Source: Candidatus Aminicenantota bacterium (GTDB taxonomy: Bacteria > Acidobacteriota > Aminicenantia > UBA2199). From it: DNA of 64,000 nucleotides. Positions 26,500-34,504 of this stretch are shown piece by piece (within the stretch, counting starts at the first letter, position 1; the number at the start of each line of letters is the position of its first letter). Both the position numbers and the translations under genes were made by a program. A model generated the notes under the pieces. It was not told where the DNA came from. It made no database searches and worked only from the letters and a program-made list of their open reading frames with translations. The DNA lies in contig WVZO01000533.1 in assembly GCA_011772425.1 (NCBI GenBank), positions 1-64,000 of the forward strand. The letters are read 5' to 3'.

Positions 26500-28734
26500 T
26501 TATTTATAGAGTTCCACGGTACGGATTAACCTGGCTGCCGCTTCAGTATCCGCCTGTTTTCTCAATTGGCAATATTCTCCTTCGGACAAGGGATGGGGAA
26601 AGATACATGCGGCACATACCTCCTGCTTAGGGCAGCCGCGGCAGGTCCTCGTTTCCATGGTTTCCCGGTGTCGTGCCTCTATATTTTCGACGATCTCTTG
26701 CAGCGGCATGCCCACGCTGCCCACGGGTTGGCCGTTCCAGCAGGTGAAAACGTTATAGCCGGCATCGACAATAACGGTCTCCAGGCTCCGGCAATTGGGT
26801 TCTCCATCTTCCCAGCGGCACAGGGCGGCAAAATAGGGATAAACGGGCATATCGGCAATATCCTTAACAGAACCGGCGGAAGGGGAAAGACTGTCCAATA
26901 ATTCATACAGGCAAAAAGCATCCGTTTTATTCTTCTCAAAACAGAGGCTCAGCATCGGGTTGATGGACGATTGAGCCTCCGAAAGCCCTGTCTGCGTATC
27001 CACCCGGTGGATGGTGAACCCGCTTCGTTTACCGGTCATATGGACCCGGTACGGGGTAAGGGTCAGGGTATGATTGTCATGCCGAGTCTGATAGTAACCG
27101 GTATACGTATTGGTGGGAGCACAGTAGTTGATTAAGGCATCCTCATTATCCTGAAAATGTTCCCGCGCCCGGGAGTAATGGGAATAGATTTGAATGATAT
27201 TGCCACTCACTACCAGGTAGCCTTGCAGCCATGCCACCAGTTTCCGGGTAATAATATCACCGCAAAATATTACTATTTTAACGTGGTTGACCGGCTTCTC
27301 CCGTGAAGAAGATACGGGTAAAGACATGACTTTTATGTTCAGGTCATCCCGTGTTTTTCCCACCTCTTCAACATTGGAAAGAGGTTTTTCCGGCACCTCG
27401 ATTTGAGAGGTATCGTAAGGGTGAAGGGTTTTGTAATGAATTCGGTTTTCCAGGGGCTGCAATTTGAAGCCATATTTCTCATGATTGTAGAAAAGCGGTG
27501 TGCCGGGATATATCCGCAGTTTATTGTGGGAATAAAAATCCAGTGCTTTTTCCAGGGAACGAAGCAAATCAATGGTTTGCCTGCCTTCTTCCAGTGTCTC
27601 GGTGGGCAAGCCCACCATGATGCTGGTGTAAACGATCTTAAAGCCGATTTTTTTGGCATAGACTGCATACCTTTTGAATTTTTCGATGAATTCTCTCTCT
27701 TTTTCAAAGGTGTCACCGGGTTTGATGTGGGGTGGTTGAAGTTTGCCGATCATTCTCAGCACACGGGGTACGGCGCTTTCCAGGGAAAAGCCGACGGTTT
27801 GAAAACCCGCCTCCTTGAGTTTATTCAGCATTTCTTCATCGACATAATCACACCGGGTGAGGCACATCAGGGGGACGTTTATTTTGTTCTCGATAATTTT
27901 ATCGCAAATCTCCCTGGCCCTGTGGGGGTCGAGGGTAAAGGCATCGTCCCAGATATCCACAACTCCGGTATTTTCGTTGTAAAGGTGTTTGGAGATGTAA
28001 TCGAGCTCCCTGATAACCCGGTCCGCAGAGTGAGCAGTAACCCGCCGCCGGGACAATATCGAGCAGTTACAAAAGACACAATATTGATTGCAGCCCCTGG
28101 AGGAGAGCACCCCCATATGGGAAGATGAGATAACACCGGTGAGATAAGGGGAAGGAAATTTATCGAGGGGATCGGTAATTTCAGCACCCCCGGCCGGGGT
28201 GTCGCGGCGGGGTGTCTTGACAATGGCATCCCCGCAGCGGAATACGATTCCTTTGACCGTTTCCAGGGGGACATTTTCCAGGCGAAAATGGTCGTCAGCC
28301 AACAGGGAAAGCAATTCAAAAGCCGTATCTTCACCCTCATTTACCACACATATATCCACGAAGGGATTTTCCTCCAGGAGGGTTTGAGCCTGGACAGTAG
28401 GGGTAGGCCCGCCGAAGATGATGATAACAGCGGGATCGATTTCCTTTAATCCCCGGGCGATCAACCGGCAAATCCCATAATTGGCCTGGTAAACCGTGAA
28501 TCCCACGATTTTCGGTTTCTTAGCCAGGAGCCGGTTGACACATTGACGCACAGTGATGGGTTCGGGGGATTCCAAGGCAGCGGCGTTGAAACCCTTTTCT
28601 CTCAAGTAGGCAATAATATAAGCAGCTCCTAAAGATATCCTGAATCCGGTAGGATAACCTTTGGAAGAAGAAGGAGCAGGGGGACAAAGGAAAACCATAT
28701 GATTGCCGGCACTTTCTTTATTATGTATCTTCAT
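26500..28734 (-). CDS. Cobalamin-binding-like radical SAM protein with SPASM-like C-terminus (rSAM-3)
   Basis: 744 residues. N-terminal region (about 12-150): Rossmann-like B12-binding-like domain (IVGFTVYQANYGICRLIARG, VIIIFGGPTPT), but without the DxHxxG cobalamin-His motif. Radical SAM core: CNQYCVFC, a CX3CX2C cluster with Cys215, 219 and 222. About 190 residues of unassigned sequence follow. The C-terminus has TCWNGQPVGSVG and CRGCPKQEVCAAC, a SPASM-like auxiliary cluster pattern. The homologous ATG at 28734 aligns with rSAM-2; an upstream in-frame ATG (28752) lies in a fossil of the rSAM-1 tail. It is roughly 85 percent identical by eye to rSAM-2. Likely peptide-modifying enzyme acting on P2/P3; the chemistry is unknown. 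Confidence 0.87.
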   Translation of the reverse strand: MKIHNKESAGNHMVFLCPPAPSSSKGYPTGFRISLGAAYIIAYLREKGFNAAALESPEPITVRQCVNRLLAKKPKIVGFTVYQANYGICRLIARGLKEIDPAVIIIFGGPTPTVQAQTLLEENPFVDICVVNEGEDTAFELLSLLADDHFRLENVPLETVKGIVFRCGDAIVKTPRRDTPAGGAEITDPLDKFPSPYLTGVISSSHMGVLSSRGCNQYCVFCNCSILSRRRVTAHSADRVIRELDYISKHLYNENTGVVDIWDDAFTLDPHRAREICDKIIENKINVPLMCLTRCDYVDEEMLNKLKEAGFQTVGFSLESAVPRVLRMIGKLQPPHIKPGDTFEKEREFIEKFKRYAVYAKKIGFKIVYTSIMVGLPTETLEEGRQTIDLLRSLEKALDFYSHNKLRIYPGTPLFYNHEKYGFKLQPLENRIHYKTLHPYDTSQIEVPEKPLSNVEEVGKTRDDLNIKVMSLPVSSSREKPVNHVKIVIFCGDIITRKLVAWLQGYLVVSGNIIQIYSHYSRAREHFQDNEDALINYCAPTNTYTGYYQTRHDNHTLTLTPYRVHMTGKRSGFTIHRVDTQTGLSEAQSSINPMLSLCFEKNKTDAFCLYELLDSLSPSAGSVKDIADMPVYPYFAALCRWEDGEPNCRSLETVIVDAGYNVFTCWNGQPVGSVGMPLQEIVENIEARHRETMETRTCRGCPKQEVCAACIFPHPLSEGEYCQLRKQADTEAAARLIRTVELYK

Positions 28735-28776
28735 GGTAAATGATCTCCCCATCTAAATCCTGGTCTTTGATACTAT
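28735..28776 (-). pseudogene. Fossil of the C-terminus of an rSAM-1-like gene
   Basis: Immediately upstream of rSAM-3 the minus strand can be read as DSIKDQDLDGEIIYHEDT (running into the start of rSAM-3). The last residues of rSAM-1 are GFKDLDLDGEMIYHGDT. The DNA matches as well. In the rSAM-1/rSAM-2 junction this segment is the true end of rSAM-1 overlapping the start of rSAM-2. Here it is an orphan copy, left by tandem duplication of the junction together with rSAM-2 and P2. Confidence 0.75.
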
Positions 28777-28791
28777 CTTTTAAATTAAAGT

Positions 28792-28827
28792 GGATACCGG
28801 GCAGTACGCAATACTTGCCCGGTATCC
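28792..28827 (-). terminator. Conserved hairpin between P2 and rSAM-3
   Basis: Perfect 12-bp stem GGATACCGGGCA / TGCCCGGTATCC with a 12-nt loop, 30 nt after the P2 stop. It is followed on the minus strand by ACTTTAATTTAAAAG, so it may terminate only partly, which would keep the peptide transcript above the enzyme transcript. Confidence 0.65.
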
Positions 28828-28856
28828 TTGTGCTGTCTTAATCCGCTTAATAGGAA

Positions 28857-29030
28857 TCAAGGAACAATGAAACCATAAACAATACCGGTTTCATCGAAAT
28901 CTCCTTTTTTCTCGACGGAAGTGTGAATGGTTCCTTTTTTGTAGGAATCGTTAATGCTCTTCAGTATGTTACCGGTTTTTTTGGCACCATACCTGGATTC
29001 CAGCAGAGTTTTGACTGTGATTTGATTCAT
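28857..29030 (-). CDS. Small peptide P2, putative substrate of the B12-radical SAM enzymes
   Basis: A 57-residue ORF starts MNQITVKTLLESRYGAKKTG and ends DFDETGIVYGFIVP. GGAGG lies 5 nt before the ATG, 37 nt after the stop of rSAM-2. It differs from P3 at six positions, most of them in the middle and at the penultimate residue (V versus Y). The extremely close similarity shows a recent co-duplication with the enzyme. Function unknown; probably a precursor peptide. Confidence 0.8.
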   Translation of the reverse strand: MNQITVKTLLESRYGAKKTGNILKSINDSYKKGTIHTSVEKKGDFDETGIVYGFIVP

Positions 29031-29067
29031 TTTTTCCTCCTATTATTTTATTTTACATAGTTAGTGT

Positions 29068-31302
29068 TTATTTATAGAGTTCCACGGTACGGATTAACCG
29101 GGCTGCCGCTTCGGTGTCCGCCTGTTTTCTCAATCGGCAATATTCTTCTTCAGGCAGAGGATAGGGAAAAATACAGGCGGCACATTTCTCCTGCTTTAGG
29201 CAGCCGCGGCAGTTCCTGGTTTCCAGGGTTTCCTTGTACCGTGCCTCTATATTTCCGACGATCTCCTGCAGCGGCATGCCCACGCTGCCAACAGGCTGAC
29301 CGTTCCAGCAGGTGAAAACGTTATGACCGGCATCGACAATAACGGTCTCCAGGGTCCGGCAATTAGGTTCTCCATCTTCCCAGCGGCACAGGGCAGCAAA
29401 ATAGGGATAAACGGGCATATCGACAATATCCTGGACCGAACCGGCGGAAGGGGAAAGACTGTCCAACAATTCATACAGGCACAGAGAATCCGCTTTATTT
29501 CTCTCGAAACAGAGGCTATGCATCGGGTCGACGCTCGATTGAGCCCTGGAAAGCCCCACCTGCGTATCCACCCGGTGAATGGTAAAACCGCTCCGTTTAC
29601 CGGTCATATGCACCCGGTACGGAATAAAGGTCACCGTGCGGCTGTCATGTGGGGCCTGGTAATAGTCGGTGTAAGTATTGGTGGGAGCACAGTAATTGAT
29701 TAAGGCATCCTGGTTATACCGGCAATGTTCCCGGGCCTGGTGAAAATCGGAATAGATTTGAATAATATCTCCATTTACCACCAGGTGGTCCTGCAGCCAT
29801 AGGATCAGTTCCCGGGTAATGATATCGCCGCAAAAAATTACTTTTTTAACGTGGTTGACCCGTTTCTCTTGTTCAGGAGATACGGGTAAGGACATGGATC
29901 TCAGGTTCAGGTTATCCCGTTCTTTTCCTACTTCTTCATTGGTGGAACGGGGTTTTTCCGGCACCTCGACTTGAGAGATATCGTAGGGATGAAGGGTTTT
30001 GTAATGAATTCGGTTTTCCAGGGGCTGCAATTTAAACCCATATTTCTCATGATTGTAGAAAAGAGGGGTACCGGGATATATAGAGAGTGCATTGTGGGCG
30101 TAAAAATCCAGTTTTTCTTCCAGGGAGCGAAGCAAATCAATGGTTTGCCTGCCTTCTTCCGGGGTCTCGGTGGGCAGGCCCAGCATGATACTGGTATAAA
30201 CGACTTTAAAGCCGATTTTTTTGGCATAGGATACATACCTTTTGAACTGTTCGATAAATTCCCTCTCTTTTTCAAAGGTGTCACCGGGTTTGATGTGGGG
30301 GGGCTGAAGTTTACCGATCATTCTCAGCACGCGGGGTACGGCGCTTTCCAGGGCAAAGCCGATGGACTGAAAACCGGCTTCTTTCAGCTTATCGAGCATT
30401 ACTTCATCGATGCAGTCACACCGGGTCATGCAGATCAGGGGGACTTTTATTTTATTCTCGATGATATTATCGCAAATCTCCACAGCCCTGGAGGGCATGA
30501 GGGTAAAGGCATCGTCCATGATGTCCACGGTATTGATATCCTGGCGGTAAAGATGTTTGGAGATGTAATCCAGTTCCCGGATCACCCGGTCCACGGAGTG
30601 AGTGGTAATGTGGCGCCGGGATAAGGAGGCACAGTTACAATAGACACAATATTGATTGCACCCCCTGGCAGAAATGACACCCATGGAGGGGGAAGAAATC
30701 ACACCGCTGAGATAAGGGGAAGGAAATTTATCCAGAGGGTCGGTGATTTCACCGCCCCCGGCCAGTAAACCGCGACGGGGGGTCTTTACGATGGTCTCCC
30801 CGGAACGGAACACGATTCCTTTGACCGTTTCCAGGGATACATTTTCCAGGCGAAAATGGACGTCATCCAACAGGGAAAGTAATTCAAGCGTCGTATCTTC
30901 ACCCTCATTGACCACGCATATATCCACGGCAGGATTTTGTTCCAGGACGGTTTGACCCTGGGCAGTAGGGGTAGGGCCGCCGAAAACAATAATAACAGCG
31001 GGGTCGATTTCCTTTAATCCCCGGGCAATCAACTGGCAAATCCCGTAATTGGCCTGGTAAACCGTGAATCCCACGATTTTCGGCTTCACAGCCAGGAGCC
31101 TGTTCACGCATTGACGCACAGTAATAGGTACGGGGGATTCCAATGCAGCGGCGTTGAAACCTTTTTCTCTCAAGTAAGCGATAATATAAGCAGCTCCTAA
31201 AGATATCCTGAATCGAGTCGGATGCCCTTTGGAGGAAGATGAAGCCGGGGGGCAAAGGAAAACCATATGATTGACGGTACTATTTTTATTATGTATCTCC
31301 AT
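29068..31302 (-). CDS. Cobalamin-binding-like radical SAM protein with SPASM-like C-terminus (rSAM-2)
   Basis: 744 residues, the same layout as rSAM-3. B12-binding-like N-terminal domain (VVFGG at its end), radical SAM cluster CNQYCVYC (Cys215, 219, 222), a middle region with CGDIITRELILWLQ and NYCAPTNTYT, and a SPASM-like end with TCWNGQPVGSVG and CRGCLKQEKCAAC. Its start overlaps the last 14 nt of rSAM-1, so the two are translationally coupled. GGAG lies 12 nt upstream within the rSAM-1 coding sequence. P2 follows directly. The pair rSAM-2/P2 is the source or twin of the duplicated pair rSAM-3/P3. Confidence 0.87.
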   Translation of the reverse strand: MEIHNKNSTVNHMVFLCPPASSSSKGHPTRFRISLGAAYIIAYLREKGFNAAALESPVPITVRQCVNRLLAVKPKIVGFTVYQANYGICQLIARGLKEIDPAVIIVFGGPTPTAQGQTVLEQNPAVDICVVNEGEDTTLELLSLLDDVHFRLENVSLETVKGIVFRSGETIVKTPRRGLLAGGGEITDPLDKFPSPYLSGVISSPSMGVISARGCNQYCVYCNCASLSRRHITTHSVDRVIRELDYISKHLYRQDINTVDIMDDAFTLMPSRAVEICDNIIENKIKVPLICMTRCDCIDEVMLDKLKEAGFQSIGFALESAVPRVLRMIGKLQPPHIKPGDTFEKEREFIEQFKRYVSYAKKIGFKVVYTSIMLGLPTETPEEGRQTIDLLRSLEEKLDFYAHNALSIYPGTPLFYNHEKYGFKLQPLENRIHYKTLHPYDISQVEVPEKPRSTNEEVGKERDNLNLRSMSLPVSPEQEKRVNHVKKVIFCGDIITRELILWLQDHLVVNGDIIQIYSDFHQAREHCRYNQDALINYCAPTNTYTDYYQAPHDSRTVTFIPYRVHMTGKRSGFTIHRVDTQVGLSRAQSSVDPMHSLCFERNKADSLCLYELLDSLSPSAGSVQDIVDMPVYPYFAALCRWEDGEPNCRTLETVIVDAGHNVFTCWNGQPVGSVGMPLQEIVGNIEARYKETLETRNCRGCLKQEKCAACIFPYPLPEEEYCRLRKQADTEAAARLIRTVELYK

Positions 31303-33556
31303 GGTAAATCATTTCTCCATCTAAATCCAGGTCTTTGAAACCATCCAGCGAACGGAGTAATTGGGCGGGTACGGTGGTATTGACCTTTTTAAGGAGTTGG
31401 CAGTATTGGGAGTCAGGTAAGGGATGGGTAAAGAGGCATTTCGCACAACTGTCCTTTTGGCTGCAATTTGAACAATTCCTGGCGGCCAGGGCATTTCCGT
31501 GGTGTTTCTCGAGGTTCCGGGTTATTTGTGCCAGGGGCATGCCGACGTTTCCCACGGGTTTGCCATTCCAGCAGGTTTTAACATTGCCATGGGTATCGAC
31601 GATCACGGTTTCGAGCCTCCGGCAATTGGGAATCCCGTCCTCCCAGCGGCACAAGCTGCCGAGGTAAGGATAAATGGGGATATCTTCCAGTTCCTCTCCG
31701 TTTTTTCGCTTCTGTGCCAATTGAGACAACAACTGGTGCAGCTTCCGAGTATCGCTTCCTTCGCTGTCTACGGCAAAGGCATTGAGGGGATGGTAACGGG
31801 GAGGATTGGGGGAAACAGCGGTCCGGGTGGTCACCCGGTGGAGGGGAACACCGCATTGGACCCCGTAGGCCAGGGTCCGGTAGTGGAGCAGGGTGACAAT
31901 GCCGTCGGCATTCATGGTCTGGTAGTACCCGTGATAATAGACGGTGGGTGCAAGATAACGGCTGAGTTTCTCCTGGTTGAGGTGATAGGACTGGCGGATA
32001 CTGTCAGGGGAAGGGTATATGTGCAGAAAGACACCGTTGATGACCAGGTATTCCCGCAGCCACAACACCAGCTCTTCAGAAAGGGTTTCGCTGCAAAGGA
32101 TAACGGTCTTAAAGCTGTTGCCCCGGTGAGGCAGCGATTGGGGATTGTCCTGGGATAATTCCAGTGCCAGGGATTTAAGATTGGCTTTATCATTGAAGAT
32201 AGCGAAAATTTCATTACTGGATTTGGGGGCCAGTGGGATGCCTTCCACATCGTAGGAGTGGACGGTATTATAGTGGACCCGGTTTCGACATTGCTCTACT
32301 TTCACGCCGTGCCGCGGGGAGAAATCAAAGGCCGGAGTGCCGGGCCGCGCTTGAAAAATGTTATGCCCATAAAGATCGATGTATGGGGCCAGGGAGTGAA
32401 GAAATTCCATGGTTTGCCGGGCATCTTCCGGGGTTTCAGTGGGCATCCCCAGCATAATACTGGTATAAACATTTTTAAACCCGATGGTTTTAGCCAGTTT
32501 CACATATTTTTCTAATCGATGAATAAACTCTTTCTCTTTTTCATAGTGGGGATCGCCGGCGAAATCAGGGGGCCGGACTTTCCCCATTTTCCTGAGAATA
32601 CGGGGAACAGCACTTTCCAGGGAAAACTCGATGGTGACGATTCCTGCTTCTTTCATCAATTGTAAAAGTTCTTCATCTACTTTATCGCAGCGGGTCAGGC
32701 AGGCAAAGGAGAGCTTTATCTTGTTTTCGATGATTTTCCGGCAAATGTCTTTGGCCCGATGGGGCAGCAAGGTAAAAGTGTCATCAAATATATCCACGAT
32801 ACCGTTTTCGCCGGGATTTAGGTATCTGGAGATGTAATCCAGTTCTTCCACTATACGGTCCGGGGAATGGGTGGCAATGGTATGATTTGCTATGAGGGGG
32901 CAGACACAAAAAGAGCAGTGTTGATTGCAGCCCCGGGCAGTAATGATACCGAGTCTATGGGAATCCGCCAATCCCGTCAGGTAAGGGGACGGGTATTTAT
33001 CCAGGAAATCGTGAACGCCCTGGTTATTGGCATAAACACCCCGGTCAGGGTTATTGTAGATATTTTCTCCGTCCCGGAAGGTAATTCCCCTGATTTTATC
33101 GAGGGGGGACCGCCCCGGCTGGAAATTGGCATCATCAAGTAATGGGATCAATTCCAGGCAGGTTTCTTCTCCTTGGTTTCGGACGCATATATCCACGAAG
33201 GGATTGGTTTCCAGGATAGTCCGGGCATGGAGAGTCGGTAACAATCCGCCGAAAATCACGGGGATATGTGGAGACACCTCTTTGATCTTGCTGGCGATGA
33301 GCTGGCCCAGGAAATAATTGGAATTATCGATGGTAAAACCCACCATACGGGGGTTTAATTCCAGGATAGCGGCGGTGCAGTGGTTGATGGTAAGGGGTTC
33401 ACTGCTGACGAATTGACCGGCGGCGATTCCCTTTTGGTTAAGGTAAGAAATTATAAAAGCAGAGCCCAGGCACATCCGGAACCAGCACCGGGCATTTTCG
33501 GCAGAAGCGCTGACAGCGGGGGGATAAACAAATATAATATGCGGACGGTTCACCAT
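31289..33556 (-). CDS. Cobalamin-binding-like radical SAM protein with SPASM-like C-terminus (rSAM-1)
   Basis: 755 residues, a diverged paralogue of rSAM-2 and rSAM-3. It begins NRPHIIFVYPPAVSAS, has IPVIFGGLLPT at the end of the B12-binding-like domain, cluster CNQHCSFC (Cys210, 214, 217), ESAVPRILRKMGK in the core and TCWNGKPVGNVG plus CSNCSQKDSCAKC near the C-terminus. The C-terminal extension LDLDGEMIYHGDT overlaps the start of rSAM-2. It follows peptide P1 with a 97-nt gap that contains the conserved hairpin. The SPASM-like ending favours peptide or protein substrates; many B12-binding radical SAM enzymes are methyltransferases, but this cannot be decided here. Confidence 0.87.
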   Translation of the reverse strand: MVNRPHIIFVYPPAVSASAENARCWFRMCLGSAFIISYLNQKGIAAGQFVSSEPLTINHCTAAILELNPRMVGFTIDNSNYFLGQLIASKIKEVSPHIPVIFGGLLPTLHARTILETNPFVDICVRNQGEETCLELIPLLDDANFQPGRSPLDKIRGITFRDGENIYNNPDRGVYANNQGVHDFLDKYPSPYLTGLADSHRLGIITARGCNQHCSFCVCPLIANHTIATHSPDRIVEELDYISRYLNPGENGIVDIFDDTFTLLPHRAKDICRKIIENKIKLSFACLTRCDKVDEELLQLMKEAGIVTIEFSLESAVPRILRKMGKVRPPDFAGDPHYEKEKEFIHRLEKYVKLAKTIGFKNVYTSIMLGMPTETPEDARQTMEFLHSLAPYIDLYGHNIFQARPGTPAFDFSPRHGVKVEQCRNRVHYNTVHSYDVEGIPLAPKSSNEIFAIFNDKANLKSLALELSQDNPQSLPHRGNSFKTVILCSETLSEELVLWLREYLVINGVFLHIYPSPDSIRQSYHLNQEKLSRYLAPTVYYHGYYQTMNADGIVTLLHYRTLAYGVQCGVPLHRVTTRTAVSPNPPRYHPLNAFAVDSEGSDTRKLHQLLSQLAQKRKNGEELEDIPIYPYLGSLCRWEDGIPNCRRLETVIVDTHGNVKTCWNGKPVGNVGMPLAQITRNLEKHHGNALAARNCSNCSQKDSCAKCLFTHPLPDSQYCQLLKKVNTTVPAQLLRSLDGFKDLDLDGEMIYHGDT

Positions 33557-33600
33557 TTATATCCCTTCTCTTTGGGAATTTCTAATTATTGAATAAGAAA

Positions 33601-33636
33601 GAATGCCGGGCGGTACGCCGTACCGGCCCGGCATCC
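33601..33636 (-). terminator. Conserved hairpin between P1 and rSAM-1
   Basis: On the minus strand GGATGCCGGGC pairs with GCCCGGCATTC with an extended inner stem (GGTAC/GTACC), followed by TTTCTTATTC. Located 17 nt after the P1 stop. It is compensatory-like relative to the other two hairpins: ATACC/GGTAT in those versus ATGCC/GGCAT here. Confidence 0.7.
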
Positions 33637-33653
33637 ACTAATTAAGTTTTACG

Positions 33654-33848
33654 TTACTGCGGAAACACAATGGGGTAAAAAAAACCATTGACAATGCCGC
33701 TTTCATCTAAGACGCTTTTTTTCGCATTACTCATGCATTTGACCTTTTTTCCTTTCCTGTAAGCATCGTTGATTCCTTTCAGCACATTACCGGCAGTGCC
33801 CTTGCCAAACCTGGATTCTAACAGATTTCCTAACGTAATTTGACTCAT
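33654..33848 (-). CDS. Small peptide P1, putative substrate of the B12-radical SAM enzymes
   Basis: A 64-residue ORF. It begins MSQITLGNLLESRFGKGTAG, continues NVLKGINDAYRKG and ends with SVLDESGIVNGFFYP followed by six extra residues (IVFPQ region). AAAAGGAGG precedes the ATG. It aligns with P2 and P3 across the whole length with conserved LLESR, GNxLKxIND and DExGIVxGF, but is diverged to the same extent as rSAM-1 is from rSAM-2/3. It is the first gene of the enzyme/peptide operon. Confidence 0.82.
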   Translation of the reverse strand: MSQITLGNLLESRFGKGTAGNVLKGINDAYRKGKKVKCMSNAKKSVLDESGIVNGFFYPIVFPQ

Positions 33849-34015
33849 TTTAACCTCCTTTTAATTTATTTTATATTTGGCTTACCTAACTTACTTATTA
33901 ATTTTTTTTTATAACATATAACAGGAAATTTTTCAACCCTCAAGGAGAAAAAAAAAATTTTTTCGGAATTTCCGGCGGAAAGAATCGCCACAAAAATACA
34001 AACGAAATAACGGCA

Positions 34016-34041
34016 GGCGGGGTTGATTAGACAACCCCGCC
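34016..34041. terminator. Hairpin after precursor (d)
   Basis: GGCGGGGTTG and CAACCCCGCC form a perfect 10-bp stem with a 6-nt loop, 34 nt downstream of the stop at 34075 on the minus strand and upstream of P1. There is no strong T-run on the minus strand. Confidence 0.5.
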
Positions 34042-34074
34042 TTTAACGGTTTCCTTATTCGTTTCTTTTACGTG

Positions 34075-34275
34075 CTAATCGGTATTGGGATAACAAAGTG
34101 GCGGTTCTGACGGAATACAATGACACGTGGCATAAGGACAACGAACTACAGCAGAAACATAACTGGTACAGTGCGTGCTGGTCCCTCCAATGACTTCATC
34201 CATTTCCGGTTTACCCAGGTTAACAATGGTCTTTTTGTTTAAAACCAACCGTTTGCTAAAAAATTTAGATTTCAT
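34075..34275 (-). CDS. Putative RiPP precursor with lanthipeptide-like double-Gly leader (d)
   Basis: A 66-residue peptide with leader SKRLVLNKKTIVNLGKPEM to EVIGG, then the core TSTHCTSYVSAVVRCPYATC followed by HCIPSEPPLCYP (five Cys). The leader matches products (a)-(c) 10 kb away on the other side of the radical SAM operon. GGAGG precedes the ATG. It lies 226 nt upstream of P1 in the same direction, so it could share a transcript with the radical SAM cassettes. Confidence 0.8.
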   Translation of the reverse strand: MKSKFFSKRLVLNKKTIVNLGKPEMDEVIGGTSTHCTSYVSAVVRCPYATCHCIPSEPPLCYPNTD

Positions 34276-34459
34276 GTTCCCTCCTATTTAATTTTTTAGC
34301 CGCAGTGTTACACAAAGAAACACGAAGGATGTATCTTCGTGCCTTTATGGCTGTCGAATTTATTGTTGGCCAATCCATTGCAAATTCCATAAAAATTATA
34401 TCAAATTAAAAGCAAAATTCAACAATAAAAAAGAATTGAATTTGAAAAAAGATGTTTTG
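34276..34459. repeat. Degenerate ACACGAAGG / TTCGTG tract
   Basis: ACACAAAGAAACACGAAGGATG and ATCTTCGTGCC form an imperfect inverted pair (34309-34345). Related to the tracts near 4.8, 9.2 and 39.5 kb. No gene. Confidence 0.45.
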
Positions 34460-34488
34460 TTGACTTTTATTCACAAATGAACTATTAT
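34460..34488 (+). promoter_or_regulatory. Sigma-70 promoter for the coiled-coil protein
   Basis: TTGACT (34460-34465), 17-nt spacer, TATTAT (34483-34488), 16 nt before the GTG start. Confidence 0.55.
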
Positions 34489-34504
34489 TTGTTCGGAGGC
34501 TGAA

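Noticed and set aside
26288-33848. Peptides P1-P3 as antitoxins or small structural proteins
   Set aside because: Possible in principle, but the one-to-one co-duplication with radical SAM enzymes and the intervening hairpins fit precursor peptides better.
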